64,000 nucleotides of DNA from Hybos culiciformis (GCA_964007475.1 OZ023273.1:120141812-120205811), one strand, 5' to 3'; positions 20,580-36,673 are shown, numbered from the stretch's first letter. Numbers and translations: made by a program. The notes: generated by a model not told the origin, from the letters alone.

Positions 20580-23500
20580 GTAAGAAGGTATATAATATAA
20601 TAAGGAAATAATCTTAAGTTCCATTAATAAAAATCCTCTATTGGATTTACTTTAAACAGTTTAACAAGATAAATATTTTTCCGAAAATATATACCAGAAA
20701 GCGAGTAATCAAAAGCACAAGAATAATTAAATAAATTCCTTGGGTGCTTGTAATAAAATGATTTGAAAAAACAAAACAAATATTCGCAGCATATAATTTA
20801 ATGGCAATATTAATATCATGCTGAGCTATAGGACAGACATGAGACACCCAAATTGTTCGTATAGAACTAGAAAAACTAAAGTGTTACACGATAATGTGTT
20901 AAAGTCACTGTTACAATATGTTTGACGATTTAACTTTTTTCTTTGTTTTTTTTTTTTTTTAATTTCAATTTAATTCATACTTAGAATTTAAAATGAAAAA
21001 TAAAATGCAAATATTCCACACCCAATTTGAGCTGAAAGAATAGATAAAATAGTTTAAAATTGTAATAAAATTTTTTTGCAAAAACAAACAAGCATATTTT
21101 TAAGCAATGTAAATCTATTGTTAACAAAATTTTTGACAAGTATATAAGATAAAATTGTTTAATATTTCAAAATGTGATTTCATGTTCAAAAGAAGTTTTG
21201 GAATTTTTTTTTTATAATAAACATTATATAAAATAATTTCATTTGGCAGCCGTATAACGCCTGCATTATTAATTTTCTGGTTTTTTTTTCCGATATAGTA
21301 CTGGTGTTCGGCTTTTCTAAGCCAGTTATGTGTGATGTTTCATTTCTATGATGCCCGTAAAACTGTAGTTGTATTTGTACAATTTTCTGAAAAACCTGTT
21401 TAAAAATGAAAGAAGAAAATTTTTTATAAACTCTTATTTATTTATTTCACTTTCTTAGCGATATTTTGCACACTTTCACACATTTTATTATGTTGAACAT
21501 GCATATGTATATTAAAAATCATTTTTTCTAAGCGTTGTATGTATCTCCCTGTATTTTTAGGAAATCACATACTGCATCTTCAAGTTGAACTGCAATCATT
21601 ATTTGAATTAGACGGATGGCTTGAGTAATATTTTTTACTCTTCGTGTAATGAGAACATGTTTAGTAGCATGACTTATTGTAGTTATATGAATCAATTTAT
21701 GAGACGCAATTTATATCGTGTAAATTTTGTAATTTTAAATGTATATTTATATGTAACCATACCAATATTTTTCATATGTTACCATTTTTTTTTTTATACT
21801 TCCAATGAAAATAAAATAAAATTATATTTTCTATAACTCTTTTAAAAAGCTATTAAAATGTTTTTCTTTCATATAAATCCAAAAATTTCTAATTTGAGTA
21901 CATATTGTATAATTTCATCAGTATATCAACAATAGGAAAACTTATAAATGTTAAATTAATTTTGAGTTAAACGTAATTCCGAAAAAACGTGATTTCCACC
22001 AAAGAGGTAAGCATCAATTGAATAAGTTTAAGGCAGATCAGAAAAGTTTATGAAAGCAAATAAAAGTTTCAATAATAATAAGCTTCGTTTCATACTAGAT
22101 ATTCCTTTAAAAGAATCTTTAAAAGCAAATACAACACTGTAAGCCAAAACGGCTAAAAATAAAATGTGTGAATAGTATTTTAATTATTAATATTAAATTT
22201 TGTTATTCTATTGTATTTTTTAAATTAATTGCATTTTTTTATGAAAAATTTAAATCTTTTGTAACTAAGCATACAGATATTCCTTCCGCAACACAAAATT
22301 CTTTTCCAGATACGAAATGAAAAGTTGTTAAAAAAAAAAAAAATAATTTGGTGGTTTTTATTCGTTAACTCCAGCATTTTTCTTTTGCATAAACTTTTAA
22401 ATTTCAAAACCAAATATTCCGTATTAACGATTTTTATATAAAAATCATAAAATTTAAAATACCGAAGAGAAAAAGCTTAAGGTGACGTATTCGTTGCGAA
22501 GAGAGTAGCGATTCTGATATCTTTGCTTTAATTATGAACACGAATTATAAACACGAATCATATACACCAATTCATGGAATCTGGAACCATTCTTTTGGAG
22601 TTTAAATCTTGAAATTCCGGAATTTTTAAACCGGAATTCTGGGTACTGGCATTATGTACGTACGGATGAATCAAACCAAAGAAAGGCTTAAAGGTCTAGA
22701 TTTTTTTTGATCTATCAATTTAATATACCAATAGAAAATTTAAACAAAAATAATTTCATTTTTTTTTTTTGGGCAATTTTATCAAGTTGGAGCTAACAAT
22801 TTTGACTAAGCATGAAAACCAATTGCTTTATTTCAGTTTCAGCCAGAAAATTAAACTATGGAAACCATTGTAACTAATTTCTTTGTATAGGAAAATTCTG
22901 TTAAAAATCCATTATAATAAATTTTCTTGTGTTGAATATAAATTTTGATGAAAGTACATATTTATTTGATTTTCCCAGAAAAAATTATTTTCCTTTTTCA
23001 AAAATAAAAACTTATAAATATTTTAAAAAGTCATTAATAAAAAAGTTTATTTTGAAAAATAATAAAATAAAAAAATAAAGCTTTCGAAAGTGAAAATATT
23101 TATGCAGAGGCTCTTGTTGAAAGTGATTTTTAATTTATGCCCATTTTTCTTAATTTGTTTGTTCCTCTCTAAAATAAACATATTTTGTCATATTTATTTA
23201 CCATAAACTCCCTCGGCAAATATTTATGTTCTCTTCATTTTTTTTTTTTTTAATTTTTTTTAAATTTATTCATTATGGAAAATTTTTATTCCCAATGTAA
23301 ATGAAGCCCATGTTCGCAAATTTGAGCTTTTTGTTTGCATTCCTTGTGGAATACAAATTTAGTAATTTTTTTTTTTTTAAATTCCATAATATTCTATGAT
23401 TTTTCTCAAGCTAGTGTTTTGGTATAACATTGAAGTAGACATAATTTGAAAAACATTGGTTACATACACTTGCGAAGTTTGTACTTACGTACATTACGCA

Positions 23501-26500
23501 TTTGATTTAATTGCGGATTTAAATGTGATAAGTTTTATAAAATACTGCAAAAAATACAATATTATTTTCCCAACTTTTATTGTGACCAAAATAAAATAAA
23601 ATTTTTCTCGTTTTTCGGACTTGTAGAATTAATGGACAAAGTGATGATATTGGATTTCAGCACATTATCAACTTTTATTTATTTAAAATGAAAAATTAAT
23701 TTCAATTGTCACGTAATCGAAAATAACTTTGGTAGTAATAATAATCGCGTGTTTTGAAAAAAAAAGAAAAGTTTTTAGCTTTTCTATATAAAAACGTTTT
23801 TGTGATAAGAAAATTATTTATACCTACTTACTTTACTACTAAAGAAGAAGGTTATGAAAATTGTTAAACAAACTTAATAAAATAAATTATTTGCAATGAA
23901 ATTGCAATGTAATATAAGGCGATCATAAATATTAATATTTTTATTTATTTTTTTCATAAAGTAAAAGGTTTCACGCCATCAAACGACGATTCTCTATCTC
24001 CTGTAATAGGAAACTAACGACAACAAATGTTCTAAACTTTCTGTTATCAAAAGCATGGTTGATATTCATATATATTTATATAACACATGAGACGATGAAG
24101 AGATTAGCACAGTATTCGATTTTATTTGAGATTTTTAAGCGTAAATATGATACATTTATATAAGTATCTAAAAAAAATTATTTTTTGTTTAAAGCTAAAG
24201 AACTATTTGAATTTTTTTTTTTTTAATTTTTAACTAAACCCTTTTTCCTAAATTTTTTCCTTAATTTTTCAGAATTCCTAAAATTTTTCAGATTAAATAT
24301 TCTTCTAGAAGTAAAATACCTTATGAATATAATATCATAATTGAACTAAACGAAATATATGCTTTATCTAAAATTAATTTTTTTATAATAATAAATTCAA
24401 AAGAAATCAATAATAAATACAAGTTTTGATTATGTTTACTGTCTGTTTGACAAGAAACAATTAATCCATCTTGATATTGCTAAAAGAAAACATTTCGCCC
24501 CAACTATTGACCCTGAAATAATAATTATAACTAAAAGTAACATTCAATTTTCACGTTATATATTTTCATGGTAGATTGAAATTTTCTTAGAACCAATTCT
24601 TCTTCATCAACTTCCAGTAGTTGTGTCTATCTTCTGAAGATTTTAATTATTAATTGTTATTCCGAATTAGTTTTTGTTTGAACCAATTGAACCAATATTG
24701 TTATTGCAGTAATTGCTTCGGATCAATTACTCAAATATGCAATATTTAATTTCCCAATAGCACCAAAAATGACTTGAAAATTGAAAAATAACAAAATTGA
24801 CGGCGAATTGTTTTAGATTAATATCATTGCATTGCATTGTAAAATCAGAAGGTAAAAATAGTTTAAAAGTCAAGTAAACATATTAAAATTCTAAGTTTTA
24901 TTACTTTTAATAAGTTTTTTTTTTGTTTTCTGATAAAGTTTAAAATTTCGTTATTTTTTTTTTTCTTTTTATTCCAATCGTGAAATTAACTATTTATTAA
25001 ACTATAGTTGTGTATTTAAATCATAATTTTTTCATTTATCATAATAAACAACTAAATATAATTGTATCATAGTTCAATGGGAAAATGCTTTCGAATAATT
25101 ATGTTCTATAATATACTTATGAAGTTTAAATATTTTCAAAATATTAAATACTGACAAGTTCAATACATGGATTGGTAAGTATAGCGTAGTATAAAATATA
25201 GCACTATTAAACACGTACAGTCGACTCTTTATTCCGTATATTTTGCTGAAACTCAACTCAAGTAAGAAGTCCTAAAAAGAAGTGATCTATGATCTATGCA
25301 AAAAAATGCAATATTTACAAGGCATACCATAGAAATGAAAATAAACTTTGAGTATAATCAAATAAATAAAATCAGTTTTTGATAAGACACATTTTTATTA
25401 TACATTTTTATTATATGCACACTAAACACATGATTTAATTTTTTTTCAGCTTTTCATCTTTTATGATTTTATGAAAAAAACAAAAATTGTACCTAATATT
25501 TGAAATTATTTATTTTTAATATTAAACTGAATGGAAAAAAAAATAAAATAAAATAATGTTAAAAAGTTTTACTAGTTGTTTCTAAGTAACGATAATAACA
25601 GTAATTCGTGTCTGGAATTGACAATATAAGAGCAACTTTTATACATAGAAGCCAAGGATAAAAACTTTTAGGTGCAAATTTATTTTCTTTGAATTAAACA
25701 ACGATTTTGAATAATAAAAGACAAATAAATTCAAGCACGGATTAATTTTAGGTGCAGCATTTACAATTTTAGTTTTTTTTTTAATACAAATAAAGTTTTA
25801 CAATACTTTATTAGATAAATTTTCATAATTTCTTTATGAAAATGTTGTTTTTTGTGAAATACGAGCTTTTAGTATAGAAGTATCTTCTGTACAAGAACAT
25901 CGATTTTTAAGGTTTGACTAAAAAATGTAGACATTTTTTTTGTTACACTGAAAAGAACATTTACGGTAAAATTTATTTAAATATTTTTCTAAATAATTAT
26001 TTATCGAATTTTTAGTACCAAGAACTTTTGGAAAAACATGAAACATTATTGGGTGATAAAAATAGGACTAATGCTTTAAATATTTCGATCAGACAAACAA
26101 ATCATCATGATAATAACATTTTGTGGCGACAGCTATCGTAGTTACAATAAGTTTATTGTATTAGCTCGAAATGTTTGTGTTTTCTGAAAGTTTGTTATCC
26201 AATATTGCACTCTCTTAATGTTTCAATAATATCGAGTTTCTTAATGAAAACGAAGATAATTAAATCATTTTTCTTTGTTGTTTTATTCAGTTTCTTTCTT
26301 TTAAATTATTTGTTTGAGTGTGTTATTGATATATGATGTCATTAAATTCTCCATTTTCCAAATAAAACAAAAATTATATTTATGATAGATTTTCTACTTC
26401 ACTTTCTTATAGTTCGCTAATTCCATGTCAACGTTTGAAAAATTTGAATCATGGCAAAGATTGAAAGCTGTTAAAAAATAAATTGGTTTTAATATACATA

Positions 26501-29500
26501 TATATAAATCTATTCCTATTGTTGCGCCTTTTTTTGTGGTTATCCTCCGTTTTTAAAAAGAATAATAATTATTATTGTATAGGAGGTTACTATTTACATA
26601 AATAAAAAAAAATAATTGTTTTTATGATGATGGCATAATAACCTTTAGTTTTCCATTCTCTCAGCATCAAATTGTGCGTCATTGAAATTAATTTTCTAAA
26701 CATTAAGATCATAATGGATTTGTTACCATTGAATAGTATCTGTGAGATGCGTCGGTCGTCGTCGGTAAAATTTCAGAGTAATGTGAGATAAATTGGACAA
26801 CGTTGAAATTTTCGTCGGCTTGATTTTATATTAATTAATTCATTAATTAATTTTTATAAAGTCATATATTCTCCAAACACAACATTTATGAACATTATGT
26901 AATGTTCATTTTGTGAAAAATATAGATATTTATTTTAAGTTTAAGGAAAATTTATGTAAAGTACATAATTTGAAAGATTTTTATATTATTCAAAAACGGC
27001 ATTTAAAAAAAGCTAAAATCGTTTATCGAAAAAAGACTAATGTCGTAATTTTGGTTTCTGAATTATAAATATATTTTTCAAATAGTTTTATATTTGCTCC
27101 AGTAGTTTGTTTTTGTTTTAATAACTAGCCAAAAGTTATTTTTCTATTTCTTTTAAATCATTATCTTCTTTTTTTTTCTTAGCAATAAGAACCATTTTGG
27201 AAAAAAAAAATTAATGTGGTTCGTATTGAGAGATGTTTTTTCAGTGAAAGTTTTTTTTTTATAGAACATTATAATTTAAAATCAACAGTGTAAAAATCTG
27301 TTAAGAGACATTTTATTTTATTGATAATTATTTAACACATTATCTTACGAAATAATTAATTCAAAATCAGAAAGCTAAATTTGCCAGATAATTAAAACAA
27401 AAAAGTTTTTCTAGTAAATAATAAAAATAAAATGTAAAAACAATGTATTTCCCAAACGGTAGAAATTTCATGATATTCAATTTTAACAAAGATCTTACTT
27501 AAAACTTTCTTGCACCACAATGACTTAATTTGTTAACCATATCTTAGCTTACTATAAATATTATTTCAGAATTTAAGGATAATCAATTCTATAATTTCTA
27601 CAATTTTTCATTTTTATTGACCTTTTTTATTGAACCCCACAATGTGACCCAAATTATTGAATTAATTGTTTATTTTATTTTTCCAAATACAAGGATTCTA
27701 TGAATATAAAGTGTATAATATGTATACATAAAGAGCATATATAATATCACGTAAAATGAACATACCTATCTAGACCCTAAAGAACAATAAAACTGATAAG
27801 TGCCAAACCTTATTTTCTATAGCATCAATAAGAATATTTTTTATTGTCAACAGTAAATAGTAAAAAAAAATATATTTTTAAATATTACATAATTCGAGAT
27901 AAAATTAAATATTTAATGAGTTCGAATGGGAATAAATAACTGTGAAAACTTTTATTTTGAGCTTAAAATGTTAACTTAAATTAAACGTCTCTATGTTTAC
28001 ATGACCATGGCAAAAAAATGTTAAAATTAAGTATTGTTGTTATATGTATATTGTTATATAAATCAAAGAGTCAACTAAGGATTCGAAATTTACCTAATAA
28101 TATCATTATTTTATTCCCTGTGAGTGAAAGTAAAATTCTTATTTCGAGCTATCGCATTAATTATAATAAAGCTAAAAGTCTATACTTGTAAAGAGTTTGA
28201 AAACAAAAAAAAACTAATAAAATTAAATTCACATGTAACTTGAACCGAAAAGATAAAAATATGTCTGTATGTAAATTTCGCATTGATAAAGCTTTGATTT
28301 TCAATTAACAAACTTTTTTTCCACAATAATGTAATGACGTAAAAATATTTTAACAATTTGTGGTTATAAAGCCAATAATAATTATTTCTTATATGTTTAA
28401 AATATAAAAACTAGCATTAAAAATACTAAAGATATATTTTTAAATTTTTAAATTAATGTGACAAAGACCGGTGTTATTTAATTTTATATGCAAAAAAAAA
28501 AAATATTGCCTATAAAATTGAAAATCTTAAGGAATAATGTTAAAGCGATTTAAATTGTCTATTGAGCTGTCAATTCATTTTTCATGAAAAATATAGTAAT
28601 TTTGTTTATAAAAAATTTATATATAAAAGATAGAGAATATTGCCAAATGTTTAACCAGTTTTTTTTTTTTTTTTAATATTTTGGTTTTAATTTAAAAAGT
28701 TTTTGATTCTGCAAAAAAGACATGATTTTCAAGATTGAATTATATTTAAAAATAAAAGTTATCATAGTTTCGTTTTCTATGTCCAATTACAATTTTAATT
28801 CAGGCCAAAATAGTAGTAATTGATCCTTCTTTTGCTAATTTTTATTAAGTTAATAGAAATAAGAGGTTTAAATATCATTATCTGTTATATTAATTTATGT
28901 ATTCATACTATCTACTCTCCAACTCTTTCATCTTAGTTCAGTTTAGAAGAAACTAATAAACATTATGATAGTGAAAATGAAAACTTTAAATTTTACCTTA
29001 AAACACGGAAAGTTTAACATATAGAAATCCAATAAATTAAAAACCCTCAATAAAAGTGTAAAATAAAACAGATTTAAAACTTGTAATTATGTAAAATATA
29101 TTACAAGAAATCCATTACACAAATATTTTAATTCTCCATGCAATATATTTTATTATCACTATTCAAATGATCTAAATCTAATACTTAAATTTCAAATGGT
29201 ATTATCACGAATTTTTGTCATCAGATAATACGACAAGTAGAGGATGTACACCAATTCCATTAACTCTTACAGAAAATTAAATACATGATTTTAAATTAAC
29301 ACACTTAAGCTTGTTTTTTAAGGCCTCGTCAAGATGCATAAGGCAAATATTTTTTAAACTATATAGAAAAATTATAAATAAGTAATTATAAATTATTCAA
29401 TACTAATCGTAATTTTACACCGAATTTAATCAATTTCAAAATCTCTGTGTTTTGTAATTTTTTTTTTGTATAATTATTATAAAATAATGGTATGTATGAA

Positions 29501-32500
29501 ACAAAATATAAAAAAAAAAACAATTTTAATGTAATTTAAAATTTGAATAATAATATGTCTGTATTAATGATGAATAAATTTATAAAACAACGTTATAAAA
29601 TGTCACAATCACATTCTATGGTGAAGATAAAATCTCAATTCTCGGAATACCAATATATATAGCGAAAGAATTGTAATTATTATCTCTGCTAAAGCTATGT
29701 AATAGGGAAAGAAAGTCGCTAAATGAATTTTTCAATAAATTTCCATTAGTTGTTTTTCATTATTTACGAGACATTAGATTCGGCCATATGTACTATAATT
29801 AATAACTAAAAGATAAACAAAATTTCTAAAAGAATTGTAACCAAAAATATTTCTAAACAACCTTTTAAACAAAAATAAAAACCCAGGATTTTTCTATTTT
29901 AATTTGAAGTCCAGCGCTAAAAAAAATTAGCAAAATATGTACAATGTACATTATGCATTGAATTGTTTACAACAGTAACAAACCAACATGATGCAATATT
30001 TATGTAGACTCATTTTACAGTTTCGGCATATATTTCTTATGGAAATTATTTTTGAAACTAATCAATTCAAATGAAAATAAAAACATGTTGTTAGTCAATA
30101 TGTTTTACGGTGCAAAAAAAAAATAACATTAATAATAAAAAAAAATTATTAGACTATATTCGACATTATAATTTATTATTTGGATCAATAGTTACACATT
30201 GCATATCTCGTTCAAAATTTAATAAAAAAAAATTGAGTAATTACATAATAAATAATATATTATATATTTTTATAAATGCTAATGTTTTTCTTTAATAATA
30301 TTATCTGTATAGACCTTAAAGTATTGAAATGAAAACTTATTTGCGCACTGAAAAAAAGGCAAACCTTACGCAGAAATTATAACTAACTGCTGTAGTGCTG
30401 CAACAATTTTATTTTCAGTGCAGTGCATGATGTAAATCGAAGTATATTTAATTTGTATAGTAATATGTTTTAACCGTTCATCGATCTTATAACACCTTAG
30501 TTTTTCGTTTTGATGGCAATTTAATATATGGAATACAATATATATTTTGTATTATGCAAAAATAATTTAGGAAAGCATTCTACTGAACTTAAGTATAACA
30601 TAAATTTTTGAAGGGCTATAAAAAAAATAATAACAATTAATAACACTATCTATGCTTTGCTTATGTTTAATCTCAGAATTAAATATGATATGATTAAATT
30701 TTATGTAATGTTTGTATTATAGTGAAGACAAGTATAATTGTATATAATACAACTAAATAATTCTCATTTAAATTCATAACTTGCCAATATATGAGAATTA
30801 ATTAATTTTATTTACATTATCCTCGAGTCATCATGACACTAATGCAAAATTTAATTATGACTATTCAGGTACAAAGTATGCAAAACCTAGTGTACAATTA
30901 AAACATATTATTTCCATTCAGTACTTTTATAAAATAAGTTAAAAAATTTTCAAATGCTATTAATTACTTAATTTAATTTACAACTGACTCTTCCATTCAT
31001 TCTCAAATAAGTCAACTTATATTTTCTATGGAAACTCTTTTCATTTAACGATAGTATCGTCGATTTTACTTCATCAACTTTCTGGTTCATATATAGAGTT
31101 CTTTTTTATTTCGGAACATTGTTACAACGAATTTGGTTTTCTGAAAGGACAGCATGGTGTTACCTTTAAATGCGAGCATTCAGATTGGAATAATAGAAGT
31201 AATATTATTGTATAAGTAGAATCTTTTAAAATGATTTTCAAATGTTTTTTAAGTGACTCAATTTAATCAAAATAAATAAAAGGTAAACTTATATTATTTT
31301 TACATGAATATTTTACCTTTTCTAGATCAAAACCACCGGCAGTGCGGCGGCATTTAACAAAAAAAAAATTGATGAATATACAGTCAAACAGTTTACCTGA
31401 ATAAAAATTACCCCTTTTCACGTTTTTTTTTTTTTTAATTAATAATAAAAAAAACTATTTTCCATTTTAATGAATATTATTTAATTTCCAAAAAAAAATT
31501 TTCCTGTTCAACATAGCAATATCATATATAGGTGCTCAAGAATTTTTATGATAATAAACTGCTACCAATTTTATTTCCAAAATATCTTAAATATGCAATT
31601 TACACTTTTTAAATATATTCAAATGGCTTAAAAGTGTTAATTAGTCGAATCAATAGTTTTTGTCGGGATTTCTTTTTATATATACTTTTTGTTAATCTTA
31701 TAGTTATTTTAAAATATAAAGAAAACAAATAAATAAGTATTTATCATTCCAAATAATGTGACACGACGATGTGTCGTTGATTGTAATGTTTAAAAAAAAA
31801 TTAGATTAATTTATTAGATCACAAATGTTTTAGTACTACATTTTATTTAATTTTTGTAAATTAACTATGTTTATTATAAATAACTAAGCCGTGATTAAGC
31901 TAACTTAGTTACTAAATCAGAATAGCAGGGTTTAGGTTGTTAAAGGCTAATGTATACAATTATAACCCTATGGAGAAACTTAAATCACTTTTATATTAAA
32001 TTTATATTTAAAAGTTGAACATTTAATACTATAATTCAACTATTCGTTTTTTGTATACAAGTATGATTTTACATTTTATGTTGAAGGTGTCATATGAATG
32101 AAACACAAAGCGTAATGTAAAATCAATGATTTTGTTTTTAACAAAAAAGCGTTCTTATATATCGACATTTCTTTCCTGGTTAATTTATATGATTAGAATA
32201 AAAATAAAAAGAACATCATCAAAGAAAAGATCAACTTTATGGCAATCTTAAGATGAATACGAGAGTGTATAAATAAAAAATATATTAATTCAATAGAAGG
32301 ATAAAATATATTCAATTTGTCTTAAAAATAATAACAACAATCACAATGAACAAATTCTATTGTAGTGTACAAAATTGTTATATATGTACTATTTTGCTGC
32401 AAAAATAATATAAAAAAATAGATTCTCGTAACTCCGTGCAAATGAAACTTTCACGTATAATGGCATGAACTTATCTGAGTCTATTTTCTAGAAATTTAGC

Positions 32501-34380
32501 TTTCATATAATTATTTCTGACGTTTATCTACCTATATAAGTATTATACGAATTTCATACTATTTTATTAAAATAAGGAATTCCATACATTTGCTATACAT
32601 TTTAACAGTTTCAAAAAACGTTATCTTATAATGAATATTTTTATGGAATTCTTCATCATCGTTTAAACTTTAAAGCTTATTATGCAACGCTTGCGGCACA
32701 TTGATATATCAATTTTAAACCCAGCCAAAATTCTTCATGTACATGCGCCGTGAAAATTAAAAAAGAATAGTTTCCATTAAAAAAGAATATATTTTGAAAA
32801 TTAGCATGCTATATATTTTTATTTGGAAATATAATTCGATGATCGTTTCCTTTCCTCTTAATAAAATTTAAATTCTTCAGCTTTTATATCACGAAAACAT
32901 CAAAATTAACATTATTATTTTATCGTCTTAAATAAAGTTCTAATTCATTAAAAAAATGCGTCGTTTCCTTTTTTTTTGATAGAGTGGTGCTTCGCTTCCC
33001 TGTGTAATTTTTTTCATTTTTGACCCATTTATATGTTGGACTATGTTAAAGTTTTTATTTCAATTAATTTGTAAGAAAATTTTAAAAGTAAAGAAAGTAC
33101 TCAGCAAAACTTATTCAAGCACACTATAAACTATTTTTTTTAAAGATTTTATTATTTTAAATAATAATGACTGACCATAATTAACTTTGACCCTGATATT
33201 GCGCATTTCGGCTTTATAATTTGAAAGCAATTAATGTTGGCGGCAAGCTGAACTAAAATGATAATCCTTTATCCTTAGACAAAATGCTAAACGAGCATCC
33301 CAAAGTTCAAGAGTCTTTCTTTTCGACTAAGATTTCTAAAATATAAATTATATACTTTAATTGATTTCATTGTTTTCATTTTATCCAAATTTTTAATATT
33401 TTTAACTACATAATAATATGAATGCAAGAATTGACAATTTACCTATAATTATTATTTTTTAAAGAGATACATTACTTTATCAGAATTTCATATACTTACA
33501 CATATAAAAAAAAACTTGTCCCCTTTTATTTTTTTAATTAAAATTTTAGTTAAATTTAATTAAAAATGATTTGACAAATGTATGTAAAGATTTTAATGCG
33601 AACATGAAAAGAAATCATTATAAGCGAATTTGAAACTCATGTCAAATACTTATATTATGTATACAGAAATAGAACATTGCACTTCTAGAAATCATAAATA
33701 AAAATTTCATTAAATTTATTTATGTTAAATTTATTCAACTAAATTGTAATTATTTTTATAATCTCACACGGTGTATAAAATTTATAATTTCACTTTATGT
33801 AAACAAAGAAAATCGAATTAAATAATATGTATGTATACAATGTACATCACAATAAATTAAAATAGAAGAACATATAATTATTATGCTGAAACTTACTTCA
33901 TATAATTAACACATAAAAAGATAGCACAATAAAATTCAATATAAAATGTAATAACTATGTCCAAATAATTTTTAGGAAAAAATTTGGGTTTTATTAGAAA
34001 TTTTTTAATAAAGTTAGCATTAATATCATAAATGTGAAGCAGTGTTGTGTAGGCAAGAAGAAGCTTACAGAATTAGAAGTAATAATATAAATACTAAGAC
34101 GTGTTATATTTTTATGATATAATAATTTAAAAAAATAAATTATTAATAAATTTTCTTTGTTAAAATTCCTAAATTAATTACTATTTAATAAGTTAAAAAT
34201 ATATTACTTACAACAAAACACTTTCATCTCAAAAATTTTAATTAGTTACATTACTATTATATCTACTACATAAAACTCATATTTGCATGTCGCATAAAAT
34301 TTTCTCGAATAAATTATAATTACTCGTCAAGTTAATGTTCTTTTGGTTGCCCTTCTGAAACTCATTAAATTGAGACGAAC
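20580..34380. other. Gene-poor AT-rich DNA, nearly 14 kb
   Basis: Scattered segments with more G+C (about 21245-21380, 22480-22680, 26740-26820, 33180-33310) contain no identifiable coding or RNA sequence. A good donor-like GAG/GTAAGC lies near 22006, but no exon can be built around it. Otherwise homopolymer tracts only. Confidence 0.5.
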
Positions 34381-34440
34381 TTTCCTTTGAATATTAGTCT
34401 GCTTTTGGTTCATCCATTGCATAATAATATTCAAAGGAAA
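34381..34440. repeat. Perfect 16-bp hairpin with 28-base loop
   Basis: TTTCCTTTGAATATTA at 34381-34396 is exactly complementary to 34425-34440. The 28-base loop has more G+C than the flanks (GTCTGCTTTTGGTTCATCC...). The stem is shorter than a typical miRNA precursor and does not extend outward, so it is better read as an inverted repeat of unknown origin. Confidence 0.7.
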
Positions 34441-36673
34441 TAATAATGATTTTTTATCAAATTTGCACACAGCCTACAAATGACAAAAGGAACATATGGT
34501 ATTTTTTAAAACAAAATCTCATGATAAAAATTTTAGGTCAGGTCCTACCTTAAAAATAAAATTATTAGAATTTTCTATGATAATTCTATATAAATTTATA
34601 TAAATTTTTTAAATTTAACAACATCATAATGTGTTTATATTAAGTATATAGTTAATAAAATTACAATTCAATTTCCAATCATATCAGAATTGTTTTTGTT
34701 TATTATTTTGGAACTATGTATTTTTCAACTATACATACTATATTGTGCAAGTAAATTTCATTTGCCTCAAAAAAGCATTGTATTATAGTTTTTATGTTCT
34801 ATGTAATTGCTTCAAATTGAGAAAAATTAAAAGAAAAATGTTTTTTATTAGAAAATTCAATAAAACAATATAATGTCTAGTCTTCTTAAATTAGAGAAAA
34901 ATGTCTAGTGGAAAATTACAACAACTGTAGTATTATATGCATGAGCATACAATTGAAAAACGAAACATTAAATTTAAAAAAAATTTTCCATCTTGCTATT
35001 ATCGAGAAGCTAAAATTGCAAAAGATTGTCGTACAACTGTTTCTTTCATGTCAGACGATTTTGTTAACAGCTTGGGCAATTTGTCTTGCCTTTTTACCAT
35101 TAAATTTTTCGATTGTTTTCTAAATATAAATTTTATTTTCTAAATTGTACATATGTATGTACAATTTTGTACATGTATATATTTATGTCGTAAATTTTGA
35201 ATATGAAAACAAGAAATTCTATTTAAAAATGTCAACAAATTAGATGCTAAATATTTTATTTAATGACGTAAAAATCAAATTAAAATACATATGCAAATAA
35301 TTGTTATTTATTACTTTTTGCAACTTATAATATTCTAAGTGTACTATATAGTTCATAAAAATTTATAAATAACTCATAGGACTTTCTATAATTTTATTAT
35401 ATTATTACTTATAGTTTGTAATAGTTTTTAATATATAAATTGGGTTAGGTTAAGTTAAAAGGGAGAAATTTGCAAATTCTTCTGGATTTATGCCTCCAAA
35501 GAACGTGCATTTCGGCACTTATTGAACACTGAACATTTTGTAACTTAAACAGGATCGATTTTATATTGTTTGCGTACAATAATGTTTAATGTTTTAATTT
35601 CAGAGGTAAAAAAAGATAAGCAGTTCTAAAAGTTAAAAAATTAAATTCAAATAATCCACGATTTCCAATATTCTCTATTCTGTATTATAGTGTGACAAAG
35701 CAAAGCATTTCCTTGACCGTTTTGCCTAGAAAAGTAACTAGATAAGTCAACAACTTCAAAAATAAAATTAAAATAAAAAAAAAGAAAATCAAAAAAAAAG
35801 GTGAAAGAAAATATTGAACTCACAGATCAATTTCTAAAAAATTAAAACGAAACGTATTTTAAATCTATAATTTTTTTTTTTTTAATATTGCATGATAGTT
35901 TTCATAAAATTCAAAATCTTGATTTAAAAATCACTACAGCAACTAATTATTTCGACATTTTTTTTTTGAATAGACCTAAATTAAAATATTTTACACTATG
36001 GTCTCAATTAAATTTAATTATACCCCACATTTTCATAACAATATCTCTTTAAAGAAGGCCACAATTTATTTCCTCAAACTTTTTTTTTTGTTTTTTTTTT
36101 TTTCTAAACAATATAAAAATTTCTCTTTCTTTTCTATGTTTGGTCGCGTGTTTTCTTGCAATTATCTTAACAAAAAAAAAATTTAAAGTTCAGTTCAATT
36201 TCTTTTGGACTTTATTAAAAAAAAAAAAAAAACATAAAAACTACCTATTTCAGTATTTTCACGGCGCGCAGCGTAAAAGTTAAAAACTGAATTTGAAAAT
36301 AATTGTTCCAAGAAAAAAAAAACCAAATCAGTTTGGAAATGTATTATGGAAAAAAATAATAATAAAATAGTAATAGAACGGTAAATTTTTTGGTCATAAT
36401 ATAAAATTTTATGGAAATTATATACCATGATAATTGTTGATTATTTCACAATCATATTAATATTTTTATTCTCAGAACGTTTTGTATATATGTATATACG
36501 AGACAAAGATTAAAACTTTTTTTTGACCCCAAATTTATAACATTTCAACAAAAACTTATGATTCGGTATTTTTCTTATCAGAATTTTTTCTTTTTTTTTT
36601 TGCATATTACTATTCTTTTAATTTTATTTAAGGAGTTTAGATACTATATTGCTGCTATATAGTATTTCTTATT
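34441..36673. other. AT-rich DNA with one palindrome
   Basis: A 26-bp perfect palindrome, AAATTGTACATA-TG-TATGTACAATTT, lies at 35142-35167. It is built on the TACATATGTATGTA motif that is common in fly-type intergenic DNA. The overlapping frames at 34908-35143 are not convincing. Nothing else seen. Confidence 0.55.

Noticed and set aside
35442..35458. GGGTTAGGTTAAGTTAA, telomere-like
   Set aside because: Not a tandem array; single partial match.
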